Origin: Bacteroidota bacterium
Lineage (GTDB): Bacteria > Bacteroidota > Bacteroidia > Bacteroidales > Lentimicrobiaceae
Length of the DNA stretch: 64,000 nt
Assembly (NCBI GenBank): GCA_009773455.1
Contig: WSXU01000010.1
Location: 20,740 to 84,739 of the forward strand
Direction of reading: 5' to 3'
Within the stretch, counting starts at the first letter, position 1, and every line of letters begins with the position of its first letter. A program made the translations under genes and the position numbers. Positions 8,679 to 17,743 of this stretch are shown one piece after another. A model generated the notes under the pieces. The model saw only the letters and a list, made by a program, of their open reading frames with translations. It made no database searches and had not been told where the DNA came from.

Positions 8679-8686
8679 CAAATTTA
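8679..8686 (-). promoter_or_regulatory. Candidate -7 box upstream of the OB-like lipoprotein
   Basis: TAAATTTG on the minus strand fits TAnnTTTG and would place transcription start about 25 nt before the ATG at 8648. No good TTG -33 element is seen at the right distance, so the call is tentative. Confidence 0.35.
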
Positions 8687-8739
8687 ATACTATAAAAGTA
8701 GTTACAGGAATTTCTTCCAGCCCCGGAAAGGATGTATGG

Positions 8740-9579
8740 TTATTTTTCTTTTTTCAGACGAATTCCTTTTTCTTCGATCACAATCAGTTTCCGTTTGAAA
8801 AGGCCCCCGATGGCTTTCTTGAAAGTTTTTTTGCTGGTACCCAGCATAAAGTAGATTTCTTCAGAAGGGCTTTTGTCACTTAAGCCCAGGTAGCCATGCT
8901 GTTGTTCAAGCATACCGAGTATTTTTTCCGATAGTTCATCAACTTTCTCAAACCCGGGTTTGTGTAGGCTCAGGTCGATTTTTCCATCTTCACGGATCCT
9001 GATCACGTAACCCTTCATTTTTTCTCCCCGCTGAAGATCAGTGAAGATCTCGCTATCGTAGATCAGTCCTTCATACCGGTTGTTGATGACGGCTTTGTAC
9101 CCCAGGTCCGATTTAGCCCAGAGAATGAGCTCAACCTCTTGTCCGGCCTCCAGTTCATCGGTTTCCCTGTCAAAAAACTGCTCTAGTTTGGCTGAACCGG
9201 TCAACCTCCCTGTTTTTGGATCGGCGTATACATAAACAAGGTATGTTCTGTCAGCCACCATCTTTGTTTTCTGTTCACGGAAAGGAACAAGCAGATCCTT
9301 TTCGAGCCCCCAGTCCAGAAAGGCACCGACCTCATTCACAGCCTTTACATCAAGCAGCGCAAACTGTCCTACCTGGACCAGCGGTTTCTGCGTGGTAGCT
9401 ATCAACCGGTCTTCTGAATCAAAATAAATAAAGACTTCAACCTTGTCATCAGGACGGCAGCCATCCGGCACCCATTTCATAGGCAGGAGAATTTCACCGA
9501 GTTGTTCTCCGTCAAGATAAACACCAAAATCAAGGATTTTTACAATGTTCAGTGTGCAGATTTTTCCGGGAATGGCCAT
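8740..9579 (-). CDS. CvfB-like S1-domain RNA-binding protein
   Basis: A 279-residue protein of the CvfB/YitL type, which carries repeated S1-like RNA-binding beta-barrels and a C-terminal winged helix. I start at MAIPGKICTL (9579); the longer frame to 9633 would read through a noncoding repeat. S1-like segments are seen at about 5-60 (LDFGVYLDGEQLGEILLP), 72-135 (VGAFLDWGLEKDLLVPF) and 150-215 (NRYEGLIYDSEIFTDL), and the C-terminal MLGTSKKTFKKAIGGLFK stretch is the winged-helix recognition region. The family is linked to post-transcriptional control and virulence factor expression in Firmicutes; its role in Bacteroidota is not defined. Transcribed alone or ahead of the lipoprotein gene. Confidence 0.85.
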   Translation of the reverse strand: MAIPGKICTLNIVKILDFGVYLDGEQLGEILLPMKWVPDGCRPDDKVEVFIYFDSEDRLIATTQKPLVQVGQFALLDVKAVNEVGAFLDWGLEKDLLVPFREQKTKMVADRTYLVYVYADPKTGRLTGSAKLEQFFDRETDELEAGQEVELILWAKSDLGYKAVINNRYEGLIYDSEIFTDLQRGEKMKGYVIRIREDGKIDLSLHKPGFEKVDELSEKILGMLEQQHGYLGLSDKSPSEEIYFMLGTSKKTFKKAIGGLFKRKLIVIEEKGIRLKKEK

Positions 9580-9598
9580 AGGTGAAGGGTAAGGAGTG

Positions 9599-9645
9599 AA
9601 GTAAAAAGTAAAAAGCCTGCCTGCCGCAGGCAAGTAAAAAGTAAA
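9599..9645. repeat. Small palindrome flanked by direct repeats
   Basis: A 15-base palindrome with arms TGCCTGC and GCAGGCA (9618-9632) sits between two copies of AAGTAAAAAGTAAA (9599-9612 and 9632-9645). GC-rich palindromes of this kind are common dispersed intergenic repeats in Bacteroidota genomes. The palindrome could also form a hairpin in the CvfB-like leader. Confidence 0.55.
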
Positions 9646-9826
9646 TACAATACTGATAAAAGTTATTTCTCAGTTCTGACTGAATCCGGTGGATACGGAA
9701 GGCCCGGGTTTGCTGCCATCAGCCAGAGATCAGGCCAACGGGTTCAAAGTTCATGTTTTAAATCCGGTGCCCTGACCTCAGAAAAATACGCTGCAAAGGT
9801 ACAATTAATCGCAATCGTATTCAGTA

Positions 9827-10714
9827 TCAGAATGCAAGGTAAAATCCACCCTCAATTTCAAGTTTGCTGTACCATTGTTTTTCGGATTTTATCTCTTGAG
9901 TGATGGCATTCTCAGTAGTCCAGGTGTATGTAGTTCGCTTGTAACTGATTGACCGCTTCGACCACATTCCGCCGGCACTTATTGTGATTCCGGCACTGGC
10001 TTTTCCAAATGAAATCAGTCTGAAGCCGGCTTCGGCCCCAGGCCTGAAAAACAGGGCAGGGCTGTAATGGGTTTCATAGTGATATTCACGTCTGAGATTG
10101 GCATCCGTTTTTTTCTGGGATATATGTTCGTTGAACGGGAGAAACCCGCTGATGCCCACGCCGAGGTTAATTTCACCGTGAAACCGGCCCTTACTGAAGT
10201 TCAGGGTTGGCCCCAGTGCAATCCCGATGTCATAAATGGATATCTGCCTGAAATTTGGATCCAGATCGGCAATAAAACCGGTGTCGCGGATCAGATGATA
10301 GCTATTGTAATTTTCCAGATACTGGGGATAAACAAAGAATGAGCCGATCATTCCCCAGGTCATGGGTTTGTCATTTGGTACCGGCTTATAGCGAACATCA
10401 ATATTCAACTGATTTGGAATTAAATCACTGAGTAAAACAGCTGTTGCGCTGAATTCAAATTTTTCGGATGGTGCCATCCTGAAGTTCAGGCTTAACAATC
10501 CATACTCAGCGCCGGTATCCTGCCGGTAGAGATAATTCATAAAATCAAGGTCACCGCTATCCGGGAGGCTGTCGCGGTTGATATAACGACCGCCAAACCC
10601 GATGCTGAAATAAAACGTCTCCCTTTTCTCCGGTGTTTGCGCAATAACCAGCGATTCACAGGAAACCAAAAAGAACAATGAAATGGCCAAAAATGTACAG
10701 CGGATGGAGGTCAT
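9827..10714 (-). CDS. Putative outer-membrane beta-barrel protein
   Basis: A 295-residue exported protein that I cannot assign to a named family. It begins with a signal peptide (about 1-25, MTSIRCTFLAISLFFLVSC; the Cys at 19 could be a lipobox, but cleavage after AQ at about 26 is as likely). The rest alternates polar and hydrophobic residues with many Tyr/Phe/Trp, glycine pairs and a terminal phenylalanine (GGFYLAF), as in outer-membrane beta-barrels. It lies three bases downstream of the putative lipoprotein gene at 10718, so the two are probably co-transcribed and may form an envelope pair. Confidence 0.6.
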   Translation of the reverse strand: MTSIRCTFLAISLFFLVSCESLVIAQTPEKRETFYFSIGFGGRYINRDSLPDSGDLDFMNYLYRQDTGAEYGLLSLNFRMAPSEKFEFSATAVLLSDLIPNQLNIDVRYKPVPNDKPMTWGMIGSFFVYPQYLENYNSYHLIRDTGFIADLDPNFRQISIYDIGIALGPTLNFSKGRFHGEINLGVGISGFLPFNEHISQKKTDANLRREYHYETHYSPALFFRPGAEAGFRLISFGKASAGITISAGGMWSKRSISYKRTTYTWTTENAITQEIKSEKQWYSKLEIEGGFYLAF

Positions 10715-10717
10715 TGA

Positions 10718-11347
10718 TTATTTATTATGAATAGTGATCATATGGGTAGTATCTCTGAGTATAGTTTCATCAGAGAGGTAAATATCGATGATGAATCGGG
10801 CCCTGATGTTTTCAACGGGTATCCTGAGGAAAAGTCCGAATGATTCAACCCCGCTGTCGTAATAAGTTTTTCCTTTTGTTTGTTTGCAAATGGATTCAAG
10901 CGAACTGTATAGACTTCCTGTGGATGAGTTATTCGTCGGCCGGGCCACAAAATGCCCTGAAACATCACTGCCTGCGATTATTTCAGGGGTAAGTGCATAA
11001 AGAGAAGTTATCCTGATACTTGTCAGATACTGGTTCGCTGAAAAAGGAATTGAGCAATCGCAACTCATAGCCTTTGCCTGCCCGAACCCGATTGAGTTCA
11101 GCGATGGTTCAGGTGCATAAAAATAACCCAGTGAATCGAAAAGTGCCACTTCAAAGGCTACGGCTCCCGGCTTCATGGTATCGGTGGTGGTGGTTACCGC
11201 CCATTCACCCGAATTGTCAAGATTAACAATATCTGTTTTGTTGAAGCTAAATGGAACGGTGCTCTCATCGCAATCGCAGCAACCCGGAATCAATCTGATG
11301 ATGCCGGCTAATGCCATTATCAGCATTACTTTTTTATAAAACAGCAT
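10718..11347 (-). CDS. Hypothetical lipoprotein
   Basis: A 209-residue predicted lipoprotein of unknown function. The N-terminus has a hydrophobic stretch (about 7-20) ending in a lipobox-like LIPGC with Cys23, followed by a cluster of cysteines and acids (CCDCDE). Two further cysteines occur at CDC near residue 97-99. The body is beta-rich with no catalytic motif I recognise. It precedes the beta-barrel gene by three bases, suggesting a two-gene envelope operon. Confidence 0.5.
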   Translation of the reverse strand: MLFYKKVMLIMALAGIIRLIPGCCDCDESTVPFSFNKTDIVNLDNSGEWAVTTTTDTMKPGAVAFEVALFDSLGYFYAPEPSLNSIGFGQAKAMSCDCSIPFSANQYLTSIRITSLYALTPEIIAGSDVSGHFVARPTNNSSTGSLYSSLESICKQTKGKTYYDSGVESFGLFLRIPVENIRARFIIDIYLSDETILRDTTHMITIHNK

Positions 11348-11416
11348 ATTTTTTGGTAAGATGGAGTTGTCAAAATGGTTTTGTATATAATTTCAGTTCT
11401 ATAAGCATCTTCTGCT

Positions 11417-11437
11417 GATCCCCGATCCCCGATCCCC
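11417..11437. repeat. Three tandem GATCCCC heptamers
   Basis: GATCCCC is repeated three times in the 204-bp gap between the radA 3' end and the lipoprotein start. Simple low-complexity repeat; no function seen. Confidence 0.5.
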
Positions 11438-11551
11438 AGGCATTGACATTCGCAGTCAGAAATTCAGAACATATGGTTAAATAGCAATAGATGACGTACA
11501 TGTTTATTTCATGAAACACCTGAAAGAACACGATTATTTGATAATCTGTTA

Positions 11552-12919
11552 CTATCCGAACAGCAGCCTGAATACATCTTCAATCTTACCTGCGGGAACC
11601 ACTTTTATAGTTTTGGCAGCACTTTTGGCTGCTTTCAGGTTAAGGCGGGAAACAACAATTGTTTCAAATCCCAGCTTTTCTGCTTCTGAAACCCTTTGTT
11701 CGGCACGGGTAACAGGCCTGATTTCGCCTGATAAACCAACTTCAGCCGCGAAACAGGTCTTTGAGCTCACCGGGATATCAATGTTCGATGAAAGGACAGC
11801 ACTGACAACAGCAAGATCCGTTGCAGGGTCATCTACCCGCAAACCACCGGCAATGTTAAGAAAGACATCTTTAACGCCAAGTTTAAAGCCGCTTCTTTTC
11901 TCAAGAACAGCCAGCAGCATGTTCAGCCGTCTTGTGTCGAATCCGGTGCAGGATCGCTGTGGTGTTCCATAGGCTGCAGAACTTACCAGCGCCTGGGTTT
12001 CAATCAGCATGGGGCGCAGGCCTTCGATGGTGGCTGCAACGGCAGTGCCGCTCACCGGTTCTTCGTGCTGGGTAATCAGGATTTCTGAAGGATTGGAAAC
12101 TTCACGGAGACCGCTGCTCTGCATTTCATAAATGCCAAGTTCTGAAGTGCTGCCAAAGCGGTTCTTGACCGACCTTAGAATACGGTAGCCGTAATTCCGG
12201 TCACCTTCAAACTGCAGAACAGTATCCACCATGTGTTCAAGTAATTTCGGGCCGGCAAGGGTGCCTTCCTTGGTAATATGACCGATCAGGAAAACCGGAA
12301 CATTTACCGTTTTGGCAAACCGTTGCAGTTCAGAGGCTGTTTCACGGATCTGTGAAATGCTTCCGGCTGAAGCATCTATGTTATCACTGGTAAGGGTTTG
12401 GATGGAGTCAATAATGACAATTCCCGGATTCAGCTTTGCCAGATGTCCAAGGATTTCACTGGTGGAAGTTTCCGTAAGGATATAACATTCATTTTTACCC
12501 ATTCCCAGGCGTTCTGCCCGCATACGGATCTGTTGCTCACTTTCTTCTCCTGAGACGTACAGCACCCTCTGATTTTTCATAGTCAGGGCAACCTGAAGCA
12601 TAAGTGTAGACTTCCCTATGCCCGGTTCGCCACCCACCAGCACTACCGAGCCCGGAACCAGGCCGCCCCCGAGTACCCTGTTTAACTCATTGTTGGCAGT
12701 ATCAATCCTGTTTTCAGCAGATAATTCTACATCTGTAATAAGGGTGGGAACCGGTTGTTTACCGGGTTTGAAATGCTGTATACTTCCCGATGTTTCTGCC
12801 CGCTGTATAACCTCCTCTACATAGGTATTCCATTCTCCGCACGATGGACATTTTCCAATCCATTTCGGGGATTGTACTCCGCAGTTGCGACAAAAAAAGG
12901 CGGTTTTGGTTTTGGCCAT
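11552..12919 (-). CDS. radA: DNA repair protein RadA (Sms)
   Basis: RadA is a RecA-like helicase that drives branch migration in recombinational repair. The 455-residue sequence has the full family layout: N-terminal C4 zinc finger (C10, C13, C24, C27), Walker A GEPGIGKST at 97-105, Walker B ending in IDS at about 170, the KNRFG signature near residue 255, and a C-terminal Lon-protease-like domain. Length and motifs match the family, and the ATG gives the usual MAKTKTAFFCRNCG start. It lies downstream of rfaE2 with a 156-bp gap and may have its own promoter. Confidence 0.97.
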   Translation of the reverse strand: MAKTKTAFFCRNCGVQSPKWIGKCPSCGEWNTYVEEVIQRAETSGSIQHFKPGKQPVPTLITDVELSAENRIDTANNELNRVLGGGLVPGSVVLVGGEPGIGKSTLMLQVALTMKNQRVLYVSGEESEQQIRMRAERLGMGKNECYILTETSTSEILGHLAKLNPGIVIIDSIQTLTSDNIDASAGSISQIRETASELQRFAKTVNVPVFLIGHITKEGTLAGPKLLEHMVDTVLQFEGDRNYGYRILRSVKNRFGSTSELGIYEMQSSGLREVSNPSEILITQHEEPVSGTAVAATIEGLRPMLIETQALVSSAAYGTPQRSCTGFDTRRLNMLLAVLEKRSGFKLGVKDVFLNIAGGLRVDDPATDLAVVSAVLSSNIDIPVSSKTCFAAEVGLSGEIRPVTRAEQRVSEAEKLGFETIVVSRLNLKAAKSAAKTIKVVPAGKIEDVFRLLFG

Positions 12920-13075
12920 TTGGAATTTTTCGTGTATTTTTTTTCAATTGGTTTCAGCTGATAAACCAGGAATCGAAATCATTTTAGTTTTTTGATTTAG
13001 CCAGAAATGATGACTATCACTACTGCTCCTGGGTTTTTAAAGAGTTTGGGATGAAGTTTATTATTTTTCTCCCGG

Positions 13076-13567
13076 TTATTGTTTCCTGATCCTCTTTTCA
13101 ATCAGACTTGTTGAATAACCAGGGAGGTATTCAAGGGTTTCGACTTTCCCGCCTTTACGCATAACAATATCATAACCTACAATATCCTCAGGTTTATAAT
13201 CGGCTCCTTTTACCAAAATATCAGGCTGGATCTTCCTGATCAGTTCATAGGGTGTGTCTTCATCAAAAAGAACGATGGCAGTAACGAAACTCATTGATGC
13301 AAGCACCATCGCACGCGCAAATTCATCATTGATCGGTCGGTCAGGCCCTTTTAATCTCCGGGTTGAAGAATCGGTATTGAGTCCGATGACCAGCACGTTT
13401 CCCAGGTCTGCCGCCTTGGCAAGATAATCAACATGTCCACGGTGGACGATGTCGAAACAGCCATTGGTAAAGACAATTTTTAAATCCCTGAATTGCCAGT
13501 AGGCGAGGAGGTGTTCAAGTTCCTGAGGATTGGGTATCTTCTTCTGCAACATTTCCGGCCTTGTCAT
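13076..13567 (-). CDS. rfaE2: D-glycero-beta-D-manno-heptose 1-phosphate adenylyltransferase
   Basis: Transfers AMP from ATP to heptose 1-phosphate in ADP-heptose synthesis for lipopolysaccharide core. The 163-residue protein has the cytidylyltransferase fold signature TNGCFDIVHRGHVDYL with H42 and H45, and the C-terminal GYDIV and STSLIEKRI motifs of the stand-alone E2 (HldE C-domain) family. Start at 13567 overlaps the upstream flippase-like gene by 53 bp; an internal start at residue 6 (MLQKK) would shorten the overlap only slightly. The upstream membrane protein gene supports an envelope role for the pair. Confidence 0.93.
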   Translation of the reverse strand: MTRPEMLQKKIPNPQELEHLLAYWQFRDLKIVFTNGCFDIVHRGHVDYLAKAADLGNVLVIGLNTDSSTRRLKGPDRPINDEFARAMVLASMSFVTAIVLFDEDTPYELIRKIQPDILVKGADYKPEDIVGYDIVMRKGGKVETLEYLPGYSTSLIEKRIRKQ

Positions 13568-14588
13568 ACGCGCTCTTGTTTAAAACCGGTAGTAAAAGTA
13601 ATGAAAAAACTCCCGCAAGAAGAATCATTATTGTTTGTGAGGACCAGATAAGCCAGCCCAACGCATAGCCTGTCGTGGCCGGGATGGAATAGATGAAAAG
13701 GGTTTCGGCAACGATGGCCGGGTAGATCCCGATGCCTCCCTGAACGATCATGATTCCGATAGATCCGAAGATGAGTACAGCCAGACCGGCATCGAGTCCG
13801 AGTCCGGAGGTGTCTTTCAGGCTGAAAAACACAATGTAAGCCATCAGGAGGTATAGAAACCAGATGAAAAAAGTATGCGCAATAAACTGATACGGTCTCT
13901 TTACCTTTGCCAGTGACCTGATCCCTTCAAGAAATCCGGTAAAAAGGGCCGAGAATTTCATATAAATAGTGGTGTGCCTGAATTTCCGGCGAATAATTAA
14001 AAACATCAGGATTCCTGCAGCAACAACCACAATCAGGACGATAATCAGAAAGAAATCGGGATCAGCAGCAAGGTTGAACTTTCGTTGCAAAGGCTCATAG
14101 ATCTTTTGCTCAATATAGATCTGTAGTTTCCCCGACTGGGTAATCAGCATCAGAAAGAACAAAAGGATAAAGGAAAGCATATCGATGGCCCGTTCAGTGA
14201 TCACTGTGCCGAATGATTTGTTGAATGGAATTTTCTCATACCTGGTCAGGATTCCGCAGCGACTTACTTCACCCAGTCTTGGCAGGGCAAGGTTGGCAAG
14301 ATACCCTATCATTACCGCCATAAAAACATTGCTGGTTCTGGGTTTGTAGCCCAGCGGTTCCATCAGGATCTTCCAGCGCAACGTCCTGCTGAGGTGGCTG
14401 AGTGTGCCCAGAAAAATGGCTGCCACAATCCAGTAATAATTGGCGATTTTAAGCGACTGAAATATCTCCTGCTTCTGACCATGGGTCAGGTTTCGCATGA
14501 ACAACCAGATGAAGAAGATGCCGATTCCCAGAAAGAAACTGAACCGGAGAATATTGAAAATTGTCTTTTTCAAGGCAGTTTCAGACAA
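13515..14588 (-). CDS. Flippase-like membrane protein (LPG synthase TM/UPF0104 family)
   Basis: A 357-residue integral membrane protein of the lysylphosphatidylglycerol-synthase transmembrane domain family, whose members are thought to move lipids across the membrane. About eight hydrophobic helices are visible, with the family signature [13 protein letters not shown] followed by [11 protein letters not shown] near residues 105-135, and the GGIGIYPAI loop near 285. The C-terminal aminoacyl-transferase domain of true MprF is absent. It overlaps panD by 8 bp and rfaE2 by 53 bp, so the panC-panD-flippase-rfaE2 block is tightly packed and probably one transcript. Substrate unknown. Confidence 0.8.
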   Translation of the reverse strand: MSETALKKTIFNILRFSFFLGIGIFFIWLFMRNLTHGQKQEIFQSLKIANYYWIVAAIFLGTLSHLSRTLRWKILMEPLGYKPRTSNVFMAVMIGYLANLALPRLGEVSRCGILTRYEKIPFNKSFGTVITERAIDMLSFILLFFLMLITQSGKLQIYIEQKIYEPLQRKFNLAADPDFFLIIVLIVVVAAGILMFLIIRRKFRHTTIYMKFSALFTGFLEGIRSLAKVKRPYQFIAHTFFIWFLYLLMAYIVFFSLKDTSGLGLDAGLAVLIFGSIGIMIVQGGIGIYPAIVAETLFIYSIPATTGYALGWLIWSSQTIMILLAGVFSLLLLPVLNKSAYDKAGNVAEEDTQSSGT

Positions 14589-14928
14589 GTTTGTTTTGGT
14601 TTCCCGGGAATACTATGGCCGGCTTAAAAGTACGGGCTTCCTCAGGAGTCATTTGTGCAAAAGCTGCAATTATTACAAGGTCACCGGCAACCGCTTTTCG
14701 TGCTGCGGCACCATTCAGTGTTAACATTCCACTGCCGCGCTCGCCTTTGATAACATAAGTTTCAAGTCGCTCGCCGTTATTGATATTCAGGACCTGCACC
14801 TTTTCAAATTCTATCAGGTTTGCGGCGTCCATCAGGTCTTCATCAATGCCGATACTGCCAATATAATGCAGGTTCGATTCGGTTATGGTAGCCCGGTGTA
14901 TTTTCGATTTTAGTACCTCTATCATCAT
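14581..14928 (-). CDS. panD: Aspartate 1-decarboxylase
   Basis: Makes beta-alanine from aspartate for pantothenate and coenzyme A synthesis. The 115-residue proenzyme self-cleaves between Gly24 and Ser25 (HYIGSIGID) to form the pyruvoyl cofactor; that site and the NGAAAR motif near 72-77 are intact. Length is normal for the family. Located 16 bp downstream of panC, which uses its product, so the two act as a pathway operon. Confidence 0.97.
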   Translation of the reverse strand: MMIEVLKSKIHRATITESNLHYIGSIGIDEDLMDAANLIEFEKVQVLNINNGERLETYVIKGERGSGMLTLNGAAARKAVAGDLVIIAAFAQMTPEEARTFKPAIVFPGNQNKLV

Positions 14929-14944
14929 AGCGCTGCAAAGATAC

Positions 14945-15787
14945 TTAAATTAATTTTATATTGTCAATCAGCCTGATCTCGCCGGCAAAAACAGCTATAA
15001 AGCCATAGCTGCCCGGAAGAATAACCCCCGAAACGGGTTGAAGAGTTTCACTGCTGGCAATTGAAAAGTATTCGAGTTTCAGTAAAGGATGATCCTTAAA
15101 TTTCATCGATACAAACCGGATAATCTGCTCTGCTGTATGAGCCGGCGCCAGACTCTTTGCTTCTTCCAGCACCATGTGGATATAAGGGGCTGCTCTCCGG
15201 CATTGTGGTGTTAGTCTCTCGTTGCGCGAACTTCTGGCAAGCCCGTCAGTTTCACGGCTGATGGGACAGGGGACGATTTCAACATCCAGCTTCTCGTTTC
15301 TGACCAGGGCTCTGATAATCTGCAATTGCTGGTAATCTTTTTCTCCGAAATAAGCCTTGTGCGGCAGGGTAATGTCAAACAGTTTATGAACAACAATGGC
15401 CACACCATTGAAATGCCCCGGTCTGAAAGCACCTTCCATCACTGTTGCCAGAGTTCCGAAATCGTAGGATTTGTTGGTTTTCTCAGGATACATTTCTTTC
15501 TCACCCGGACAGAAAACGACATCACAACCCACAGATTCAAGCATTTCAAGGTCTTTATCGAGCGTTCTCGGATACTTCTTCAGATCTTCAGGATTGTTGA
15601 ACTGAATCGGATTGACAAAAATGCTGACGATGACAAGATCATTGGCTGATTTTGCTTTTCTGACCAGAGACAGATGTCCCTCGTGCAATGCCCCCATGGT
15701 TGGAACAAAACCGATCGTTTTGCCGGAGATTCTTGCCTTTTCGGAAAAACTCCGGGTTTCTGTAATGGTTTCAAAAAGTTTCATCAA
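14945..15787 (-). CDS. panC: Pantothenate synthetase
   Basis: Joins pantoate and beta-alanine using ATP to give pantothenate. The 280-residue protein has the HIGH-like motif [12 protein letters not shown] (H35, H38), the substrate-binding FVNPIQF and PRTLDKD stretches, and a KMSKS-like loop [13 protein letters not shown] around 180-195. Normal length. First gene of the panC-panD block; a 47-bp gap separates it from the thioredoxin-like gene upstream. Confidence 0.97.
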   Translation of the reverse strand: MMKLFETITETRSFSEKARISGKTIGFVPTMGALHEGHLSLVRKAKSANDLVIVSIFVNPIQFNNPEDLKKYPRTLDKDLEMLESVGCDVVFCPGEKEMYPEKTNKSYDFGTLATVMEGAFRPGHFNGVAIVVHKLFDITLPHKAYFGEKDYQQLQIIRALVRNEKLDVEIVPCPISRETDGLARSSRNERLTPQCRRAAPYIHMVLEEAKSLAPAHTAEQIIRFVSMKFKDHPLLKLEYFSIASSETLQPVSGVILPGSYGFIAVFAGEIRLIDNIKLI

Positions 15788-15834
15788 AGGAAGGTAATGA
15801 TTACAGATTCGTTATTTTTCAGGATCAGCTATTT

Positions 15835-16338
15835 TCATTTGAAAAGATTCAGGAAATCCTTTTCAAGTGTTGTAACAGGTGTTTCAACGATCCTGCCGGT
15901 TTCATCCCCGTCTTTTGTAAAAATAAAAGTTGGTACGAGTTTGATATTAAAGTCACCCACGCAGAAATTTCCTGCTTTCTTATCCCGGTCAACGGCAACC
16001 ATGAAAACCTGTTCTGAAGGGTATTCAATCATATCCAGAATTTTCAGGAAATGGGGTACCTGCTCGCGGCTGTCACCGCACCATGTGCCCAGAACGATAA
16101 ACACCCACGGATATTCATTTCTGCGTGCTTTCAACGAATCTAGGATTGCAGGATCAGGCTGATATTTCTTGTATTCCAGATCAAACCAGTCACCCATAGA
16201 TACCAGCCCATCCCTGTTGACAGTTCCGATCAGGATATCCTTACCTGATTTCTCATCAAAGACTTTTTTGTTGTCGTTCTGGGCATTCAGTGCTGCTGCA
16301 AGAAGCAGAAATGTAACAATGAACAGGATCTTTCTCAT
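15835..16338 (-). CDS. Exported thioredoxin-like protein with CGDS active-site variant
   Basis: A 167-residue secreted thioredoxin-fold protein. Signal peptide at 1-19 (cleavage after LNA/Q), then a thioredoxin domain with WCGDS at 86-90, where the canonical second cysteine of CxxC is serine, and a cis-proline loop LVPTFIF near 140. With one active-site cysteine it cannot run a normal dithiol cycle by itself and may act as a monothiol reductase, binding or scavenging protein. Its own promoter lies inside the terminator hairpin just upstream. Confidence 0.8.
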   Translation of the reverse strand: MRKILFIVTFLLLAAALNAQNDNKKVFDEKSGKDILIGTVNRDGLVSMGDWFDLEYKKYQPDPAILDSLKARRNEYPWVFIVLGTWCGDSREQVPHFLKILDMIEYPSEQVFMVAVDRDKKAGNFCVGDFNIKLVPTFIFTKDGDETGRIVETPVTTLEKDFLNLFK

Positions 16339-16400
16339 AATTCTTTATTTCGGGAAGGTGAATTGAAGGTGACCGACGGGTTGCTTATGGATGTGAGGTG

Positions 16401-16432
16401 CAAAAATAGAAAAGGTTTTGATGTGAATCAAA
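16401..16432 (-). promoter_or_regulatory. Promoter overlapping the amt terminator
   Basis: TTTG (16429-16432), 20 bases, TATTTTTG (16401-16408) on the minus strand; the -33 element and spacer lie within the inverted repeat at 16409-16440. It would drive the thioredoxin-like gene. Confidence 0.5.
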
Positions 16433-16440
16433 ACCTTTTC
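16409..16440 (-). terminator. Terminator after amt
   Basis: A perfect 14-bp inverted repeat, GAAAAGGTTTTGAT / ATCAAAACCTTTTC with a four-base loop, 28 bp past the amt stop. The strand exit is CTATTTTTG, a short T-run that doubles as a -7 box. Confidence 0.65.
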
Positions 16441-16467
16441 AGATACTCAGCTTAATTGTAACACACA

Positions 16468-17715
16468 TTACATTGAACCTGAGTCATATGCCTGTTCTCC
16501 ATGGATTGAATTATCAAGCCCGATCAGCTCATCCGATTCGCTCACCCTTACCGGTGTCAAAAGATTGATTACGGCAAGCATCAGGTAGGTGAAAATAAAT
16601 GCATATGCGGAAGCCCCAACCACGGCCACAAGCTGTTTGAAAAAGAAAGATGTTTCGCCAAACATCAAACCCTGGGTGGTCACCATGGGATTAATGGCAC
16701 TGGTTGCGAATACACCGAGCAGTATTGTTCCCAGAACACCACCGACTCCGTGAACACCCCATACATCAAGGGCGTCATCCCAGCCAAGTTTGTTCTTCAG
16801 AGCAACGGCATAGTAGCATACAATTCCGGCAATAATCCCGATCACTGCAGCAGCCCATAGAGGAACAAATCCGGCGGCAGGAGTAATGGTTGCCAGACCT
16901 GCGACAGCTCCGGTAAGTAGACCAATAAATTTGGGTTTACGTGCTTTGGACCACTCTATGATTAGCCATGTTACGGTTGCAAAAGATGCAGCAACATCGG
17001 TATTTGCAAAGGCCTGTGCTGTAATGTTATCGACTGAAAGTTCACTTCCGGCATTAAATCCGTACCATCCAAACCACAAAAGACCGGTGCCGATGGCAAC
17101 CAGGGGGATACTGTTTGGTGTAGAATCTTTATTGGTGCGCGCTCCTACATAAAATACAGAAGCCAGGGCTGCAAATCCGGCAGTGGCATGCACCACAATA
17201 CCGCCGGCAAAATCAAGAACACCCCATTGTGCAAGTATTCCACCTCCCCAGAGCATATGAACAAACGGGTAGTAAACAAATATTTGCCAAACAATCAGGA
17301 ATACCATATAGCTTTTAAAGGTAACCCGGCCCACAAAAGCACCTGTAATCAGCGCTGGCGTAATGATGGCAAACATCATCTGGTAAAGAAAAAATACCAG
17401 TTCCGGTATTTTACCGTTTCCGGCGTAGACACTGTTCAGATCTACACCCATAAGAAACGATTTGTCTAGATTCCCGATGATAGCACCGGTGCCGCTGAAG
17501 CACAGAGAATATCCGAAAGCAAACCACAATACAGTAGTCACACCAAGCGATACAAAACTCTGAATCATAATTCCGAGAATGTTACGTTTGCTTGCCAGAC
17601 CTCCGTAGAAAAAGGCCAGACCGGGAGTCATGAGCATTACCAGGCTGGTTGCGAGAAGCATAAAACCGGTGTTGCCGACTTTCGAGGCTTCATTCAAAAT
17701 CATTTCAGTTTCCAT
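16468..17715 (-). CDS. amt: Ammonium transporter
   Basis: A 415-residue Amt/Mep/Rh channel for ammonium uptake, with eleven expected membrane helices. Diagnostic motifs include TPGLAFFYGG near the N-terminus, HATAGFAAL after the VHMLWGGG helix, and DVWGVHGVGG carrying the second pore histidine. The cytoplasmic tail (VSESDELIGLDNSIHGEQAY) matches the regulatory tail typical of Amt proteins. No glnK/PII gene follows it. Located 28 bp downstream of the TorF-like porin gene, so the two form an operon for nitrogen uptake, with the porin likely supplying outer-membrane passage. Confidence 0.95.
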   Translation of the reverse strand: METEMILNEASKVGNTGFMLLATSLVMLMTPGLAFFYGGLASKRNILGIMIQSFVSLGVTTVLWFAFGYSLCFSGTGAIIGNLDKSFLMGVDLNSVYAGNGKIPELVFFLYQMMFAIITPALITGAFVGRVTFKSYMVFLIVWQIFVYYPFVHMLWGGGILAQWGVLDFAGGIVVHATAGFAALASVFYVGARTNKDSTPNSIPLVAIGTGLLWFGWYGFNAGSELSVDNITAQAFANTDVAASFATVTWLIIEWSKARKPKFIGLLTGAVAGLATITPAAGFVPLWAAAVIGIIAGIVCYYAVALKNKLGWDDALDVWGVHGVGGVLGTILLGVFATSAINPMVTTQGLMFGETSFFFKQLVAVVGASAYAFIFTYLMLAVINLLTPVRVSESDELIGLDNSIHGEQAYDSGSM

Positions 17716-17743
17716 TTTTGCGGATTTAATTGTTCAATTATTT

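Noticed and set aside
11348..11551. GATCCCC repeats as a regulatory site
   Set aside because: Simple tandem repeat in a short gap between a gene start and a gene end; no symmetry or conserved promoter element around it.
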